Shown here one piece after another: positions 26,144 to 35,507 of a DNA stretch of 64,000 bases; position 1 is the stretch's first letter, and every line of letters starts with the position of its first letter. The notes below the pieces were generated by a model. The model was not told where the DNA came from. It did not search any database and worked only from the letters and a program-made list of their open reading frames with translations. This DNA is from Spirochaetaceae bacterium (GTDB taxonomy: Bacteria > Spirochaetota > Spirochaetia > Treponematales > Treponemataceae): contig JAGARN010000010.1 in assembly GCA_017622235.1 (NCBI GenBank), positions 1 through 64,000 on the forward strand, given 5' to 3'. A program made the translations under genes and the position numbers.

Positions 26144-26938
26144 TTAAGAAAGCAACATTCTGTCATTGGTTAAACCGTCATTGTTTGCTGTTTTAAATTT
26201 TTTAAGCAAATCTTCAACTTGCAAATTTTTCTTTGCTTCTCCGGAAACATCATAGATAATATTTCCTTCGCACATCATAATAAGCCTGTTGCCGTAGCGT
26301 ATGGCGTTTTTCATATTGTGGGTTACCATAAAGGTAGTCAAATTTTCTCGTTCAACAATTTCTTCTGTTAGTTCCAAAACTTTAGCAGCTGTTTTAGGGT
26401 CAAGGGCTGCAGTGTGTTCATCTAACAACAATAGTTTGGGTTTTTGTAAAGTGGCCATCAACAATGTTAAAGCTTGGCGTTGCCCACCAGAGAGCAATCC
26501 CACTTTGGAGCTCATTCTTGATTCAAGTCCTAAATCTAAAGAAGCCAGTAATTCTTTGTATGTTTTTCGTTCTGTATTTGTTATTCCCCAACTTAAAGTG
26601 CGTCTTTTACCACGACGATATGCTAAAGCAAGATTTTCTTCTATCTCCATATTGGCAGCTGTTCCCATCATTGGGTCTTGAAAAACTCTACCAAGGAATT
26701 TAGCTCTATTGTGTTCTTTCCACAATGTAATATCTGTATTATCCAAAATTATAGAGCCTGTATCCGTAGTGTGAACACCTGCAATTAAATTTAGCAAAGT
26801 AGATTTTCCTGCCCCATTACCACCAATTACGGTAACAAAATCCCCTTCCTTAAGCTCAAGGTTTATGTCTTTAAGAGCTTTTTTTTCGGTTATTGTACCA
26901 GGATTAAATGTTTTGGAAACATGCATGAGTTTAAGCAT
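26144..26938 (-). CDS. ABC transporter ATP-binding protein (partner of the PF04392-type importer)
   Basis: 264 aa from ATG 26938 (AGGAGG, 6 nt). Walker A GGNGAGKST (~38), Q-loop FQDPMMGT, signature LSGGQRQAL, Walker B LLLLDEHTAALD, H-loop THNM. Its start overlaps the permease stop by 8 nt. The EHTAALD form of Walker B is characteristic of the ATPases paired with PF04392 binding proteins. Confidence 0.93.
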   Translation of the reverse strand: MLKLMHVSKTFNPGTITEKKALKDINLELKEGDFVTVIGGNGAGKSTLLNLIAGVHTTDTGSIILDNTDITLWKEHNRAKFLGRVFQDPMMGTAANMEIEENLALAYRRGKRRTLSWGITNTERKTYKELLASLDLGLESRMSSKVGLLSGGQRQALTLLMATLQKPKLLLLDEHTAALDPKTAAKVLELTEEIVERENLTTFMVTHNMKNAIRYGNRLIMMCEGNIIYDVSGEAKKNLQVEDLLKKFKTANNDGLTNDRMLLS

Positions 26939-27845
26939 TTTTAGCCTCCTGTGGTACAAATTGTTTTTTCTTAGCGAACTTTGCTTTTATTACTGGTAAC
27001 GCAAGAGCTGCTGCAACAACAATCGCTGTTAGTAATTTTAAGTCGGTGGATTTTAAGCCCATTTGTAAAACTACAGCAATAATTATTCGATAAATAATTG
27101 AACCGAATACTACAGAAAGCAAAATATACCAAAAAGCAAATCGCTTACCAAATATAACTTCACCGATGATAACAGATGCTAATCCAATAACGATTGTTCC
27201 TGTACCCATACCAACGTCTGCGTAACCTTGGCTTTGAGCAACTAATGCACCAGAAAGAGAAACAAGTGCATTTGAAAGCATTAGACCAATTATCTTCATG
27301 TTGTCTGTATTTACCCCTTGTGCTCTAACCATACGTGAGTTATTACCAGTAGCACGAATTGAACAACCAATTTCTGTACCAAAGAACCAATATAATGCAG
27401 CTATTATAACTACAGAAAAAATTGTACCTGTAATAAGAGAACTCATTGTCCTACTCATATTGAACAGGACTTCAAACTGAGTCATTAATGTGTCTACTCC
27501 AAGAAGTGGTGTATTTGCTTGTCCCATTATGCGAATATTAATTGAATATAACGCTGTCATCGTAAGAATTCCTGCAAGAATTCCTGGGATTTGTAACTTT
27601 GTATGTAACAAACCTGTTACAATTCCTGCAATTCCCCCTGCAACGAAAGCAGCCAGCAACGATAAAATTGGATTTACTCCATTAACCAGCAAAGTTGCAG
27701 TAACAGCACCGCCAAGGGCAAAACTGCCGTCAACAGTCAAATCTGCAAAATCTAACACCTTGTATGTAATATACAAACCAAGCGTCATTATTCCCCAAAG
27801 TACACCTTGAGAGGCAGCTCCTTGTATAGCAAGCAAAATACTCAT
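26931..27845 (-). CDS. ABC transporter permease (PF04392-associated importer)
   Basis: 304 aa, eight or more hydrophobic helices. The DFADLTVDGSFALGGAVTA segment (~33-51) is typical of permeases in the branched-chain-amino-acid/ribose-like superfamily that work with PF04392 binding proteins. Forms a transporter with the ATPase downstream and the binding protein upstream; a hairpin at 27881-27917 separates it from the binding-protein gene. The substrate is unknown; some related systems import aromatic amino acids. Confidence 0.9.
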   Translation of the reverse strand: MSILLAIQGAASQGVLWGIMTLGLYITYKVLDFADLTVDGSFALGGAVTATLLVNGVNPILSLLAAFVAGGIAGIVTGLLHTKLQIPGILAGILTMTALYSINIRIMGQANTPLLGVDTLMTQFEVLFNMSRTMSSLITGTIFSVVIIAALYWFFGTEIGCSIRATGNNSRMVRAQGVNTDNMKIIGLMLSNALVSLSGALVAQSQGYADVGMGTGTIVIGLASVIIGEVIFGKRFAFWYILLSVVFGSIIYRIIIAVVLQMGLKSTDLKLLTAIVVAAALALPVIKAKFAKKKQFVPQEAKNA

Positions 27846-27880
27846 AAAAAATCCTTTTGTGTTTTATATGTTATGTTATC

Positions 27881-27917
27881 AAAAAAAAAGCCGAAACGCA
27901 ACAACCTGCGCTTCGGC
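27881..27917 (-). terminator. Attenuating terminator between binding-protein and permease genes
   Basis: On the minus strand GCCGAAGCGC pairs with GCGTTTCGGC (one G-U), followed by nine Ts (27889-27881). It probably lets the binding protein be made in excess over the membrane subunits. Confidence 0.8.
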
Positions 27918-27936
27918 CATTTTTAAAAATTGCGTT

Positions 27937-28917
27937 TTATTGTAACTGAGCCATTACTTCTTCTGGGATTTCGATTCCAAGTGCAGCAACTGTATCCATG
28001 TTTATGTACAAATCGCAAGTTGATAAGTATTCAATAGGCATATTTGCAGGTTTTTTGCCATCACGTAAAATTTCTACAGCCTGTCTTGCAGTTTGCTTGC
28101 CAAGTTCATAATAATTGATTCCGTAAGTTGCAAGACCTCCGACAGAAGCCATTCCTTGTTCACCAGTGAAAACAGGAAGTTTTGCAGGAGTTGCAACCAT
28201 AGAAACTGTCGCCATACCTGCGGCAATCATATTGTCTGTCGGGGTATAGATTGCATCAACTTTACCAACCATACTCTGAACAACTTGTTGAATTTCATTG
28301 GAATTAGAAACAGTATAATCTTTGTAGCCGATTCCGAGTTCATCGCAAACTTTTTTTGCAATATCAATTTGGAATTTAGAATTCTGTTCGCTAGAACAAT
28401 ACAAGAACCCGATTGTTTTTACATCGGGGATGATTTGTTTAATCAACTTAATTTGTTCTTCTACAGGAGTTAAATCAGATGTACCAGAAACATTTCCCCC
28501 CGGAGCTTCGTTGCTTTTAACCAACATTGCAGAAGCAGGGTCGGTAACTGCTGTTACCAAGATAGGAATATTTCTTGTAAGTGCAGCAACGGCCTGAGCT
28601 GCAGGAGTTGCAATCGCAAGGATCAAGTCTGATTTATCATTTACTAATTTTTGTGCGATTGTAACACAGTTTGCTTGTTCTCCCTGTGCGTTTTGGTAGT
28701 CAATTTTGATGTTTTGACCGTCTACGAAACCTGCTTCTGCTAGACCATCAACAAACCCTTTGTAAGAAGCATCCAACGCATCATGTTCAACAAGCTGAAT
28801 AATACCAACCTTGTAAACCTTTTCGCCAGAGGACTCCTTTTGTCCGATAGCAAAAACCACGCTGCAACAAAGCAGCAAAACAATACATAAGCTTACCAAT
28901 AGCTTGTTAGCTTTCAT
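27937..28917 (-). CDS. ABC transporter substrate-binding protein, PF04392 family (copy 1)
   Basis: 326 aa from ATG 28917 (AAGGAG upstream). Signal peptide KLLVSLCIVLLLCCSVVFA; the site after FA is not a clear lipobox, so secretion into the periplasm or atypical lipidation. Mature domain: VGIIQLVEHDALDASYKGF, a Gln-Asn-Ala-rich NAQGEQ motif, AIATPAAQAVAAL, TAVTDPASAMLV and SGTSDLTP, all hallmarks of ABC_sub_bind. The N-terminal 'VEHDALDA' forms the ligand cleft. Close paralogue at 29030-29992. Confidence 0.92.
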   Translation of the reverse strand: MKANKLLVSLCIVLLLCCSVVFAIGQKESSGEKVYKVGIIQLVEHDALDASYKGFVDGLAEAGFVDGQNIKIDYQNAQGEQANCVTIAQKLVNDKSDLILAIATPAAQAVAALTRNIPILVTAVTDPASAMLVKSNEAPGGNVSGTSDLTPVEEQIKLIKQIIPDVKTIGFLYCSSEQNSKFQIDIAKKVCDELGIGYKDYTVSNSNEIQQVVQSMVGKVDAIYTPTDNMIAAGMATVSMVATPAKLPVFTGEQGMASVGGLATYGINYYELGKQTARQAVEILRDGKKPANMPIEYLSTCDLYINMDTVAALGIEIPEEVMAQLQ

Positions 28918-28982
28918 CGTATTTCTCCTTAAAATTAAAGCCACTTCAATATTAAAGGCTTTAAGTAAACTGAATGTTCTTA

Positions 28983-29012
28983 AGTATAATAAAAGAGAAA
29001 TATTTAAGTCAA
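28983..29012 (-). promoter_or_regulatory. Promoter of binding protein copy 1
   Basis: Minus strand TTGACT (29012-29007), 18 nt, TATACT (28988-28983); start ~28976, leader ~60 nt with a strong Shine-Dalgarno. So copy 1 is transcribed separately from copy 2. Confidence 0.55.
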
Positions 29013-29029
29013 TAGAGTTTTATTTAAAA

Positions 29030-29992
29030 TTATTTTTCTATGGGAAGCAATTCATTTGGAATTTTTATATCCAAGAACTCTGCTGTTTCCATATTCACAA
29101 TAAAATCATAATTCTCTTGGTATTCAATGGGCATAGTAGCAGGATTTTTACCATCTCGTAATATTTCTACAGCTTGCCTAGATGTTTGCTTGCCAAGTTC
29201 ATAATAATTTATGCTATATGTTGCTAATGCTCCGTGTTGAACAGAACCTTCGTCACCACAAATTATTGGCAATTTTACTTCGTTTGTTACAATAGCTACA
29301 TTTGCTATAGCAGAAACTACAGTGTTATCCGTTGGAACATAAATAGCGTCTACTTTACCAATAAGACTTTGGGCTACTTGCTGAATATCATTTATACTTG
29401 TTACTGTGGCTTCTATATAATCCACTCCAATTTTTTTACAGGTATCTTTAGCAATTTCAATTTGGTATTTTGAATTTGGTTCGCTAGAAGAATATAATAA
29501 CCCAATGGTTTTTACGTCTGGAACTAGTGTTTTGATTAATTCAACCTGAGCTTTAATTGGTGTCAAATCTGATGTGCCTGTAATATTTCCAGCTGGATTT
29601 TGATTAGAACTTACGAGTTTGGCAGAAACAGGGTCTGTAACAGCTGTTACTACCACAGGAATTGTTTTTGTTAGATTTGCTACAGTTTGAGCCGCTGGTG
29701 TTGAAATAGCAAGTATAAGGTCGCTCTTCGTATTTACTAGTTTTTGAGCTATTGTAACACAATTTGATAGGTCAGACTGTGCGTTATTAAAATCTAGTTT
29801 TATATTTTGCCCATCTACAAAACCTTGTTGAGCTAAGCCGTCTACAAATCCCCTGTAGGCGGCATCCAATGCCTCATGTTCAGCGAGTTGGATTATGCCT
29901 ATTTTATATTCTGGCTTTGAGGAATCTTTCTTTTCGCAACCAAAAAATATCGCTACACATAAGAACAAAAAAACAACGGTAATCTTTTTCAT
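29030..29992 (-). CDS. ABC transporter substrate-binding lipoprotein, PF04392 family (copy 2)
   Basis: 320 aa. Lipobox IFFGC with Cys19. It is a close paralogue of copy 1 with the same order of motifs (GIIQLAEHEALDAAYRGF, FNNAQSDLSNC, ISTPAAQTVANL, TAVTDPVSAKLV, GTSDLTPIKAQ). Differences cluster at candidate ligand positions (EHDA/EHEA, QGEQA/QSDLS). A recent duplication that added a second receptor to one transporter is likely; different ligand specificity is inferred. Confidence 0.92.
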   Translation of the reverse strand: MKKITVVFLFLCVAIFFGCEKKDSSKPEYKIGIIQLAEHEALDAAYRGFVDGLAQQGFVDGQNIKLDFNNAQSDLSNCVTIAQKLVNTKSDLILAISTPAAQTVANLTKTIPVVVTAVTDPVSAKLVSSNQNPAGNITGTSDLTPIKAQVELIKTLVPDVKTIGLLYSSSEPNSKYQIEIAKDTCKKIGVDYIEATVTSINDIQQVAQSLIGKVDAIYVPTDNTVVSAIANVAIVTNEVKLPIICGDEGSVQHGALATYSINYYELGKQTSRQAVEILRDGKNPATMPIEYQENYDFIVNMETAEFLDIKIPNELLPIEK

Positions 29993-30030
29993 TTTTCACG
30001 CTCCAAAAAATAATTGCTTAAAGTAGTAGC

Positions 30031-31137
30031 TTAAATCGTTACCAGCTGATATTTGCTTGTGCCGAGTCCCATTTTTTCTGCGTGAGAAATTTGGCTTTTC
30101 CAGTTAGTAGTTGGGTGAATATCACAAAAATGGTCGTTGTGAATATGTTCTGCTTCATCTAGGTATGTGTTTGCAAGAATAGGTTGTTTGTTCACTGCAT
30201 CTGCACAGGCCATATCCAATGCAACAGGATCAAAACTTGCAAACATTCCTACGTCTGGTACAATAGGTGCGTCATTTTCTGCGTGGCAATCGCAAAAAGG
30301 CGAAACATCCATTACCAAACTGATATGAAAATGTGGCCGTCCTTTAATGACAGCAGCGGTGTATTCCACCATTTTTTTGTTTAGAATATCGTTTGAGTGG
30401 CTTTCACCTTCGTGAATTGCATCCTTTGGGCAAACACCTATGCAGCGACCGCAACCGACGCATTTATTGTGGTCAATGGAAGCCTTTTTGTTGGTGATTG
30501 TTATTGCCGAATGAGCACAATTTTTTACGCACATACCGCAACCGATACAGGCACTTTGGGTTACAGACGGTTTGCCACTGCTATGCATTTCCATTTTTCC
30601 TGCTCTTGAGCCACAGCCCATACCAATATTTTTTATTGCACCGCCAAAACCAGCTCCCTCATGAGCTTTAAAGTGGCTAAGGGAAATAACAATATCTGCA
30701 TCCATAACGGCTCGGCCAATTTTTGCCTCTTTTACATATTCTCCACCTTCAACAGGAACATATATTTCGTCTGTTCCTTTTAGCCCGTCTGCAATAATGA
30801 CGTGGCAACCTGTAGAAAATGGGGAAAAACCATTTAAGTAGGCAGCATCCATGTGGTCAAGTGCATTTTTTCGATTTCCAACATACAATGTGTTGCAGTC
30901 TGTGAGAAAAGGTTTTCCGCCTAATTCTTTTATCAAATCAACAACAACCTTTGCGTAATTTGGCCGTAAATATGCTAGGTTTCCAGGTTCACCAAAATGA
31001 ATTTTTATGGCTGTATATTTTCCATCAAAATCGATTTCTTTAATTCCTGCCGCAATAAGTAACCTTCTCAATTTTTGAAGTAGATTTTCATTTACCGTGG
31101 CTCTAAAATTTGTGAAAAAAACCTTTGATTCCTGCAT
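30031..31137 (-). CDS. DUF362 protein with two 4Fe-4S ferredoxin motifs
   Basis: 368 aa from ATG 31137 (GGGGG 7 nt upstream). A DUF362 domain (KIHFGEPGNLAYLRP, LTDCNTLYVG, AHEGAGFGGAIKNIGMGCGSRAGK) encloses a ferredoxin insert with two CxxCxxCxxxC clusters (CIGCGMCVKNC and CVGCGRCIGVC, ~195-245). So it probably binds two 4Fe-4S clusters. Function unknown; suggested roles in iron-sulfur-dependent redox or radical chemistry are not demonstrated. A conserved C-terminal HNDHF...THW type region is present. Flanked by an own promoter region and divergent from proC. Confidence 0.88.
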   Translation of the reverse strand: MQESKVFFTNFRATVNENLLQKLRRLLIAAGIKEIDFDGKYTAIKIHFGEPGNLAYLRPNYAKVVVDLIKELGGKPFLTDCNTLYVGNRKNALDHMDAAYLNGFSPFSTGCHVIIADGLKGTDEIYVPVEGGEYVKEAKIGRAVMDADIVISLSHFKAHEGAGFGGAIKNIGMGCGSRAGKMEMHSSGKPSVTQSACIGCGMCVKNCAHSAITITNKKASIDHNKCVGCGRCIGVCPKDAIHEGESHSNDILNKKMVEYTAAVIKGRPHFHISLVMDVSPFCDCHAENDAPIVPDVGMFASFDPVALDMACADAVNKQPILANTYLDEAEHIHNDHFCDIHPTTNWKSQISHAEKMGLGTSKYQLVTI

Positions 31138-31216
31138 TTTTATTCCCCCAAACAAATGTTTATTGTCAACTGTGTTTCAATTATAAACTGTTTATTTACG
31201 TTTGACTAGATGTGGA

Positions 31217-31245
31217 TTGATACCTAAGGATTTTAGATGTATAAT
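31217..31245 (+). promoter_or_regulatory. proC-rfbD-rfbB promoter
   Basis: TTGATA (31217-31222), 17-nt spacer, perfect TATAAT (31240-31245). Start ~31252; the short leader carries GAGGG 6 nt before the proC ATG. Confidence 0.65.
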
Positions 31246-31266
31246 ACTTTTTTGTAGAGGGAAATT

Positions 31267-32106
31267 ATGAAAATTTGTTGTATTGGAACAGGAGTTATGG
31301 GTGGTGCTCTTATGAAAGCAATCGCCAAAACTGTAGGAAAAGAAAATATAATTGTTGCTGATTGTGATACTGCAAAAGCTTCTGCCTTTGCAAAAAAATT
31401 AGGTTGTAAATTTGCTCAATCAAATGAAGAAGCCGTAAAATATGCAGATATCGTTTTTGTTGCTGTAAAACCAGCTTTTGTGGGTAAAGCTATGGATGAC
31501 ATTGGTCCACATCTTTCGGGAAAAATTCTTGTTTCTGTGGCAGCAGGATTGTCTATAGCTGCACTAAAAGAAATGTTTTCTTTTAGCATAATGATGTCTG
31601 GTAGCGATGTGGAGAACGTAACGTTTGTACGCTTAATGCCAAATATTCCCGCAGTTGTTGGTGAAGCAATGATTGCTCTTTGTACAGACCCAGAAGCTCC
31701 AGAAAGTGTGTCAGCAGATGCAGCTACAACGGTGGCGAAAATTCTTTCTAAAGCAGGACGAGTAGAAAAAGTACACGAAAAAATGATGGATGCGGTTACT
31801 GCCATAAGTGGTTCTGGTCCAGCTTATGCTTTTATGTTTATAGAGGCTTTGGCAGACGCAGCGGTTCGTTTTGGTATGCCTAGGCAACAAGCTTATATTT
31901 ATGCTTCTCAAACATTAAAGGGTGCTGCTGCTATGCAACTTGCAACAGACCAACATCCAGGAGTACTAAAAGATTCAGTTTGTTCTCCAGCAGGAACAAC
32001 AATAGAAGCAGTTAAGGTTTTAGAAGACAAAGGCTTTAGGTCTGCAATAATGAATGCTGCAGAAGCTGCTTACGAAAAATCCCAAGAGTTAGCACGAAAA
32101 AAATAA
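31267..32106 (+). CDS. proC: Pyrroline-5-carboxylate reductase
   Basis: 279 aa. It reduces P5C to proline with NAD(P)H. Rossmann motif CIGTGVMGGALMKAI (4-18), FVAVKP (~65), LMPNIPAVVGEAMIA (~124), and the C-terminal signature TAISGSGPAYAFMFIEALADAAVRFGMPR in parts (SGSGPAY, ALADAA, GMPR). First gene of an apparent operon with rfbD (12 nt gap) and rfbB (14 nt gap); the grouping of proline and rhamnose genes has no obvious pathway logic. Confidence 0.96.
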   Translation: MKICCIGTGVMGGALMKAIAKTVGKENIIVADCDTAKASAFAKKLGCKFAQSNEEAVKYADIVFVAVKPAFVGKAMDDIGPHLSGKILVSVAAGLSIAALKEMFSFSIMMSGSDVENVTFVRLMPNIPAVVGEAMIALCTDPEAPESVSADAATTVAKILSKAGRVEKVHEKMMDAVTAISGSGPAYAFMFIEALADAAVRFGMPRQQAYIYASQTLKGAAAMQLATDQHPGVLKDSVCSPAGTTIEAVKVLEDKGFRSAIMNAAEAAYEKSQELARKK

Positions 32107-32118
32107 TATGGAGCAAAT

Positions 32119-33027
32119 ATGGTTTGGTTAATAGGTAACAAAGGAATGTTGGGTAGCGAAGTTGAAACTCAACTTGAATTTAACGAAATTAATTTTATTG
32201 CAACAGATCGAGAGGTTGATATAACAAATTTGGGTGCCTTAGAAGCGTATGTGGCAGCAAATCCCAATATTACATGGATAGTAAATTGTGCGGCGTATAC
32301 AGCTGTAGAAAAAGCAGAAGAAGAACCAGAATTGGCAGAAAAATTGAACGCCACGGGTGCTGGTAATATTGCAACTGTAGCCAACAAAATCGGTGCAAGG
32401 ATGATTCATATTTCAACAGATTACGTTTTTGACGGTACTGGTAAAACTCCATATACAGAGATAATGCCTATTTCTCCCCTTGGTGTATATGGCCGTACAA
32501 AAGCTGATGGTGAAAAGCTTGTTCAGAAAAATCTTGAAGATGCATATATATTCCGTACGGCATGGCTTTACGGACCACGTGGTAAAAATTTTGTGTACAC
32601 TATGGTGAATCTTATGAATAGTAAGGATTCAATTTCTGTAGTGAATGACCAATTTGGAAGTCCAACTTGCACTCTTGACTTAGCACGCTACATAATTATG
32701 ACAATTCTTGGGTATCAAGAAGTTTTTGGCAATCCTCATCGTTGTTTGCCACCTGGTATATATCATTGTACTGGTGAAGGTAAAACAACGTGGTATGATT
32801 TTGCTTTAGAAATTTATCGTATTGGCAAAGAAAAAGGCATTATCACCAAAGAATGTCAAATAAAGCCATGTTCAACACAGGAATATGGAGCACGGGTTCA
32901 ACGACCTGCTTATTCAGTATTATCAAAAGCAAAACTAAAGCGTGCTTTAGATTTACAAATACCAACTTGGCAAGAAAGTTTAAGAGCTTTTATGGCTAGC
33001 CCAATGTTTAAACAAATGCCAAACTAG
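32119..33027 (+). CDS. rfbD: dTDP-4-dehydrorhamnose reductase
   Basis: 302 aa. Extended SDR fold: LIGNKGMLGSEV (Gly-rich loop, ~4-15), DREVDI, NCAAYTAVEKAE (~55-66), HISTDYVFDG (~95), YGRTKADGEK (catalytic Tyr-x3-Lys, ~122) and RTAWLYGP. It makes dTDP-L-rhamnose in the last step. The partner RfbB follows; rfbA and rfbC are not adjacent. Confidence 0.95.
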   Translation: MVWLIGNKGMLGSEVETQLEFNEINFIATDREVDITNLGALEAYVAANPNITWIVNCAAYTAVEKAEEEPELAEKLNATGAGNIATVANKIGARMIHISTDYVFDGTGKTPYTEIMPISPLGVYGRTKADGEKLVQKNLEDAYIFRTAWLYGPRGKNFVYTMVNLMNSKDSISVVNDQFGSPTCTLDLARYIIMTILGYQEVFGNPHRCLPPGIYHCTGEGKTTWYDFALEIYRIGKEKGIITKECQIKPCSTQEYGARVQRPAYSVLSKAKLKRALDLQIPTWQESLRAFMASPMFKQMPN

Positions 33028-33041
33028 GCAAGGAGTAGTTT

Positions 33042-34187
33042 ATGCAAAAACAAAACAACAGAAAACTTGAAAATATTCTTGTAACCGGTGGAGCAGGATT
33101 TATTGGTTGTAACTTTATTCACTATATGTTAGGACTTTCTACCTCTGGTAACAAAGCTTTTACCGATGCCAATTTTACCGGAAAAATTATAAACTTAGAT
33201 TGCCTCACTTATGCTGGTAATCCGGAAAGCCTTGCAGATGTGGAAGAAAAATTTGGTTCAGGGTGTCCTGAATCACAACGTAGATATTTTTTTGAAAAAG
33301 CAGATATATGCGACCGTAAAGCCGTTGACACAATTTTGATAAAATATGATATCGACACAATTGTGCATTTTGCTGCAGAAAGCCATGTTGACCGTTCAAT
33401 TCTTGGCCCAGAAGCTTTTGTCCGCACTAACGTAATGGGAACGTATACATTGCTTGAAGCGGCTCGCCAATTTTGGAAGCAGGATGAAGGATTCAAAGAT
33501 GGCGTGTTGTTTCATCATATTTCAACAGATGAAGTGTATGGTTCTCTTGGTGAAACTGGTTATTTTACAGAAACCACACCCTACGATCCTCGAAGTCCAT
33601 ATTCCTCTAGCAAGGCTTCAAGCGATCACTTAGTAATGGCATACTTTCATACTTATGGATTACCGATAACTCTTTCAAACTGTACCAATAACTATGGACC
33701 TTATCAGTTTCCAGAAAAATTATTGCCGCTTATGATTCTAAACATGAGCGAAGGAAAGGCTCTGCCTGTTTATGGCGACGGTAAAAATATTCGTGATTGG
33801 ATTTATGTAGAGGACCACAACAGGGCTGTGTTGCAAATAATGCGGCAGGGTCGTATTGGTGAAAAATACAATATCGGTGGCGAAAATGAATGGGAAAACA
33901 TCAAGTTGCTAGATAAGCTTATTGAGCTAACAGCAGCAGAACTTGGCAAAGCTACAAATGAAATCCGTTCGACAATTACATATGTTAAAGACAGACCTGG
34001 ACATGACAGACGCTACGCCATTGACTGTACAAAAATAAAAGAAGAACTTGGTTGGCAACGTAAAATGACGTTTGAAGAAGGTCTTGCAACTACTGTAAAA
34101 TGGAATCTTTCGCATCCAGAATGGATTGACCGCATAAGAAGTGGTGAATATCGCAACTGGGTAGAAGCGAATTATTCTGAACGCTAA
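33042..34187 (+). CDS. rfbB: dTDP-glucose 4,6-dehydratase
   Basis: 381 aa. It converts dTDP-glucose to dTDP-4-keto-6-deoxyglucose with bound NAD+. Motifs: VTGGAGFIGCNFIHY (~16-30), HFAAESHVDRSI (~107), STDEVYGSLG (catalytic Asp/Glu, ~155), YSSSKASSDHLV (Tyr-Lys, ~186) and NCTNNYGPYQFPEKL. ~25 residues longer than average, with an insertion in the early half (GLSTSGNKAFTDANFTG). AGGAG 8 nt upstream. Stop lies 3 nt from the convergent OmpA-like gene. Confidence 0.96.
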   Translation: MQKQNNRKLENILVTGGAGFIGCNFIHYMLGLSTSGNKAFTDANFTGKIINLDCLTYAGNPESLADVEEKFGSGCPESQRRYFFEKADICDRKAVDTILIKYDIDTIVHFAAESHVDRSILGPEAFVRTNVMGTYTLLEAARQFWKQDEGFKDGVLFHHISTDEVYGSLGETGYFTETTPYDPRSPYSSSKASSDHLVMAYFHTYGLPITLSNCTNNYGPYQFPEKLLPLMILNMSEGKALPVYGDGKNIRDWIYVEDHNRAVLQIMRQGRIGEKYNIGGENEWENIKLLDKLIELTAAELGKATNEIRSTITYVKDRPGHDRRYAIDCTKIKEELGWQRKMTFEEGLATTVKWNLSHPEWIDRIRSGEYRNWVEANYSER

Positions 34188-34190
34188 GCT

Positions 34191-35402
34191 TTACCTATCC
34201 ATGATGGTGATTTCAACTCGCCGGTTACGGGCTTTTCCTTCTTCTGTTGTGTTTGGGGCAACAGGGCGAGTTGCTCCAAATCCTTGTGTAAAAATATGAT
34301 AAGCATCTTTAACTCCAAGTTCCATAAGGTAAGTCGCTACAGATTGTGCCCTCTGTTCAGAAAGTTCTTGCCGTGCAGCCTCTGTTCCTGCCAAGGCGGT
34401 GTGGCCGCTTATAAGTAAATCGTTATCAGGGAATTGTTTTAGAATTGTGGCGATTTGGCGTATTTTTTGCTTTTCTGATTCCATAAGTACTGCTGAATCT
34501 GGCAAAAACTGAATATTTTCAATACTGATTGTTAGACCGTCTTCGTCGGCACGAACTTGTGTGTTTTCAAGCCCTAATTGTTCAATCGTGTGTTGTACAT
34601 CAGCCAGTTTATCTGCGGCGGGGCTTGTAAATTCAGTTATTTCTGCTTGTGCAATTCCTTCAAATTCAAAAACATTACCTCTTGCTGTTTCTACGATTAT
34701 GCGGAAATCTTCATTGTAGTGGTCTATAGCCCCTCGGTTGTTGTCCCAATAAACTGTTTGATGTGAATAACCCATTGTAACCGCAGGGTAATCTGCAAGA
34801 GTAATATCTTGAGGTTTGGGGCTTGTGTAATACAGGTTGTACTGAACATCTATAACGTGTAGTTCTTTTTCGTCTTTTTGAACAGTGCCAGTATATGTGT
34901 AACGAGCGGAAAATGGTACTTTAAATGGTGCATCAAGACCGAAAGTTCTACGCATATCGTGAGCTTCGTGTCCTTCTGCTGTCCATGTGTCGCCAATTTG
35001 TATGTCATTCTTTGGGAATATGGGAACATCTCTAACAACTGGCATAAAGTATATGTCGCTAATTGTATAACGCCCTAGAGAATCTCTAGTAAAACGGCTT
35101 TCGTATTCTTCCCCCCAAGAAAACTGGCGATTTGAATATCCAGTTGAATTTTCTGAAGTCATAAAAGTGGCGGAATGTTCAGCGGATTCTCCGTTTACAG
35201 AAGTAACATCTACAGAAATACGGTTTACTATTTCGGCATAGTGGTCAAAATACCCATTTACAATTACGTTTTCTTGTACTGTAGATAGAATTCGGTAAGA
35301 ATCACCTTCGGAATACTTAAAGCGAAACTCCTCTGAGTTAAGAAAATTGATTCCTATAACAAACAAAAAAAACAAGGTTACAAGCTGTGTTCGTTTTGTC
35401 AT
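34191..35402 (-). CDS. OmpA-like outer-membrane/periplasmic protein
   Basis: 403 aa. Signal peptide (TQLVTLFFLFVIGINFLNS). A long beta-rich N-terminal domain (~25-280) of unknown fold, YRILSTVQENVIVNG onwards, followed by a C-terminal OmpA/MotB peptidoglycan-binding domain (~290-403): IQFLPDSAVLMESEKQKI, LISGHTA, LSEQRAQSVATYL and RNRRVEITI. The Asp and Arg that bind meso-DAP/ornithine in the OmpA_C fold have candidates in HTA...RNRR. Anchors the envelope to peptidoglycan. Convergent with rfbB. Confidence 0.85.
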   Translation of the reverse strand: MTKRTQLVTLFFLFVIGINFLNSEEFRFKYSEGDSYRILSTVQENVIVNGYFDHYAEIVNRISVDVTSVNGESAEHSATFMTSENSTGYSNRQFSWGEEYESRFTRDSLGRYTISDIYFMPVVRDVPIFPKNDIQIGDTWTAEGHEAHDMRRTFGLDAPFKVPFSARYTYTGTVQKDEKELHVIDVQYNLYYTSPKPQDITLADYPAVTMGYSHQTVYWDNNRGAIDHYNEDFRIIVETARGNVFEFEGIAQAEITEFTSPAADKLADVQHTIEQLGLENTQVRADEDGLTISIENIQFLPDSAVLMESEKQKIRQIATILKQFPDNDLLISGHTALAGTEAARQELSEQRAQSVATYLMELGVKDAYHIFTQGFGATRPVAPNTTEEGKARNRRVEITIMDR

Positions 35403-35507
35403 AAAAAGCCTCCGTAACTGTACATTGTTCCATTCACCACATATAATAATACCATTAAATATCTTTCCGTTACAACAAATTTTATTTGGAGTTGCCAGGA
35501 GTAGCTA

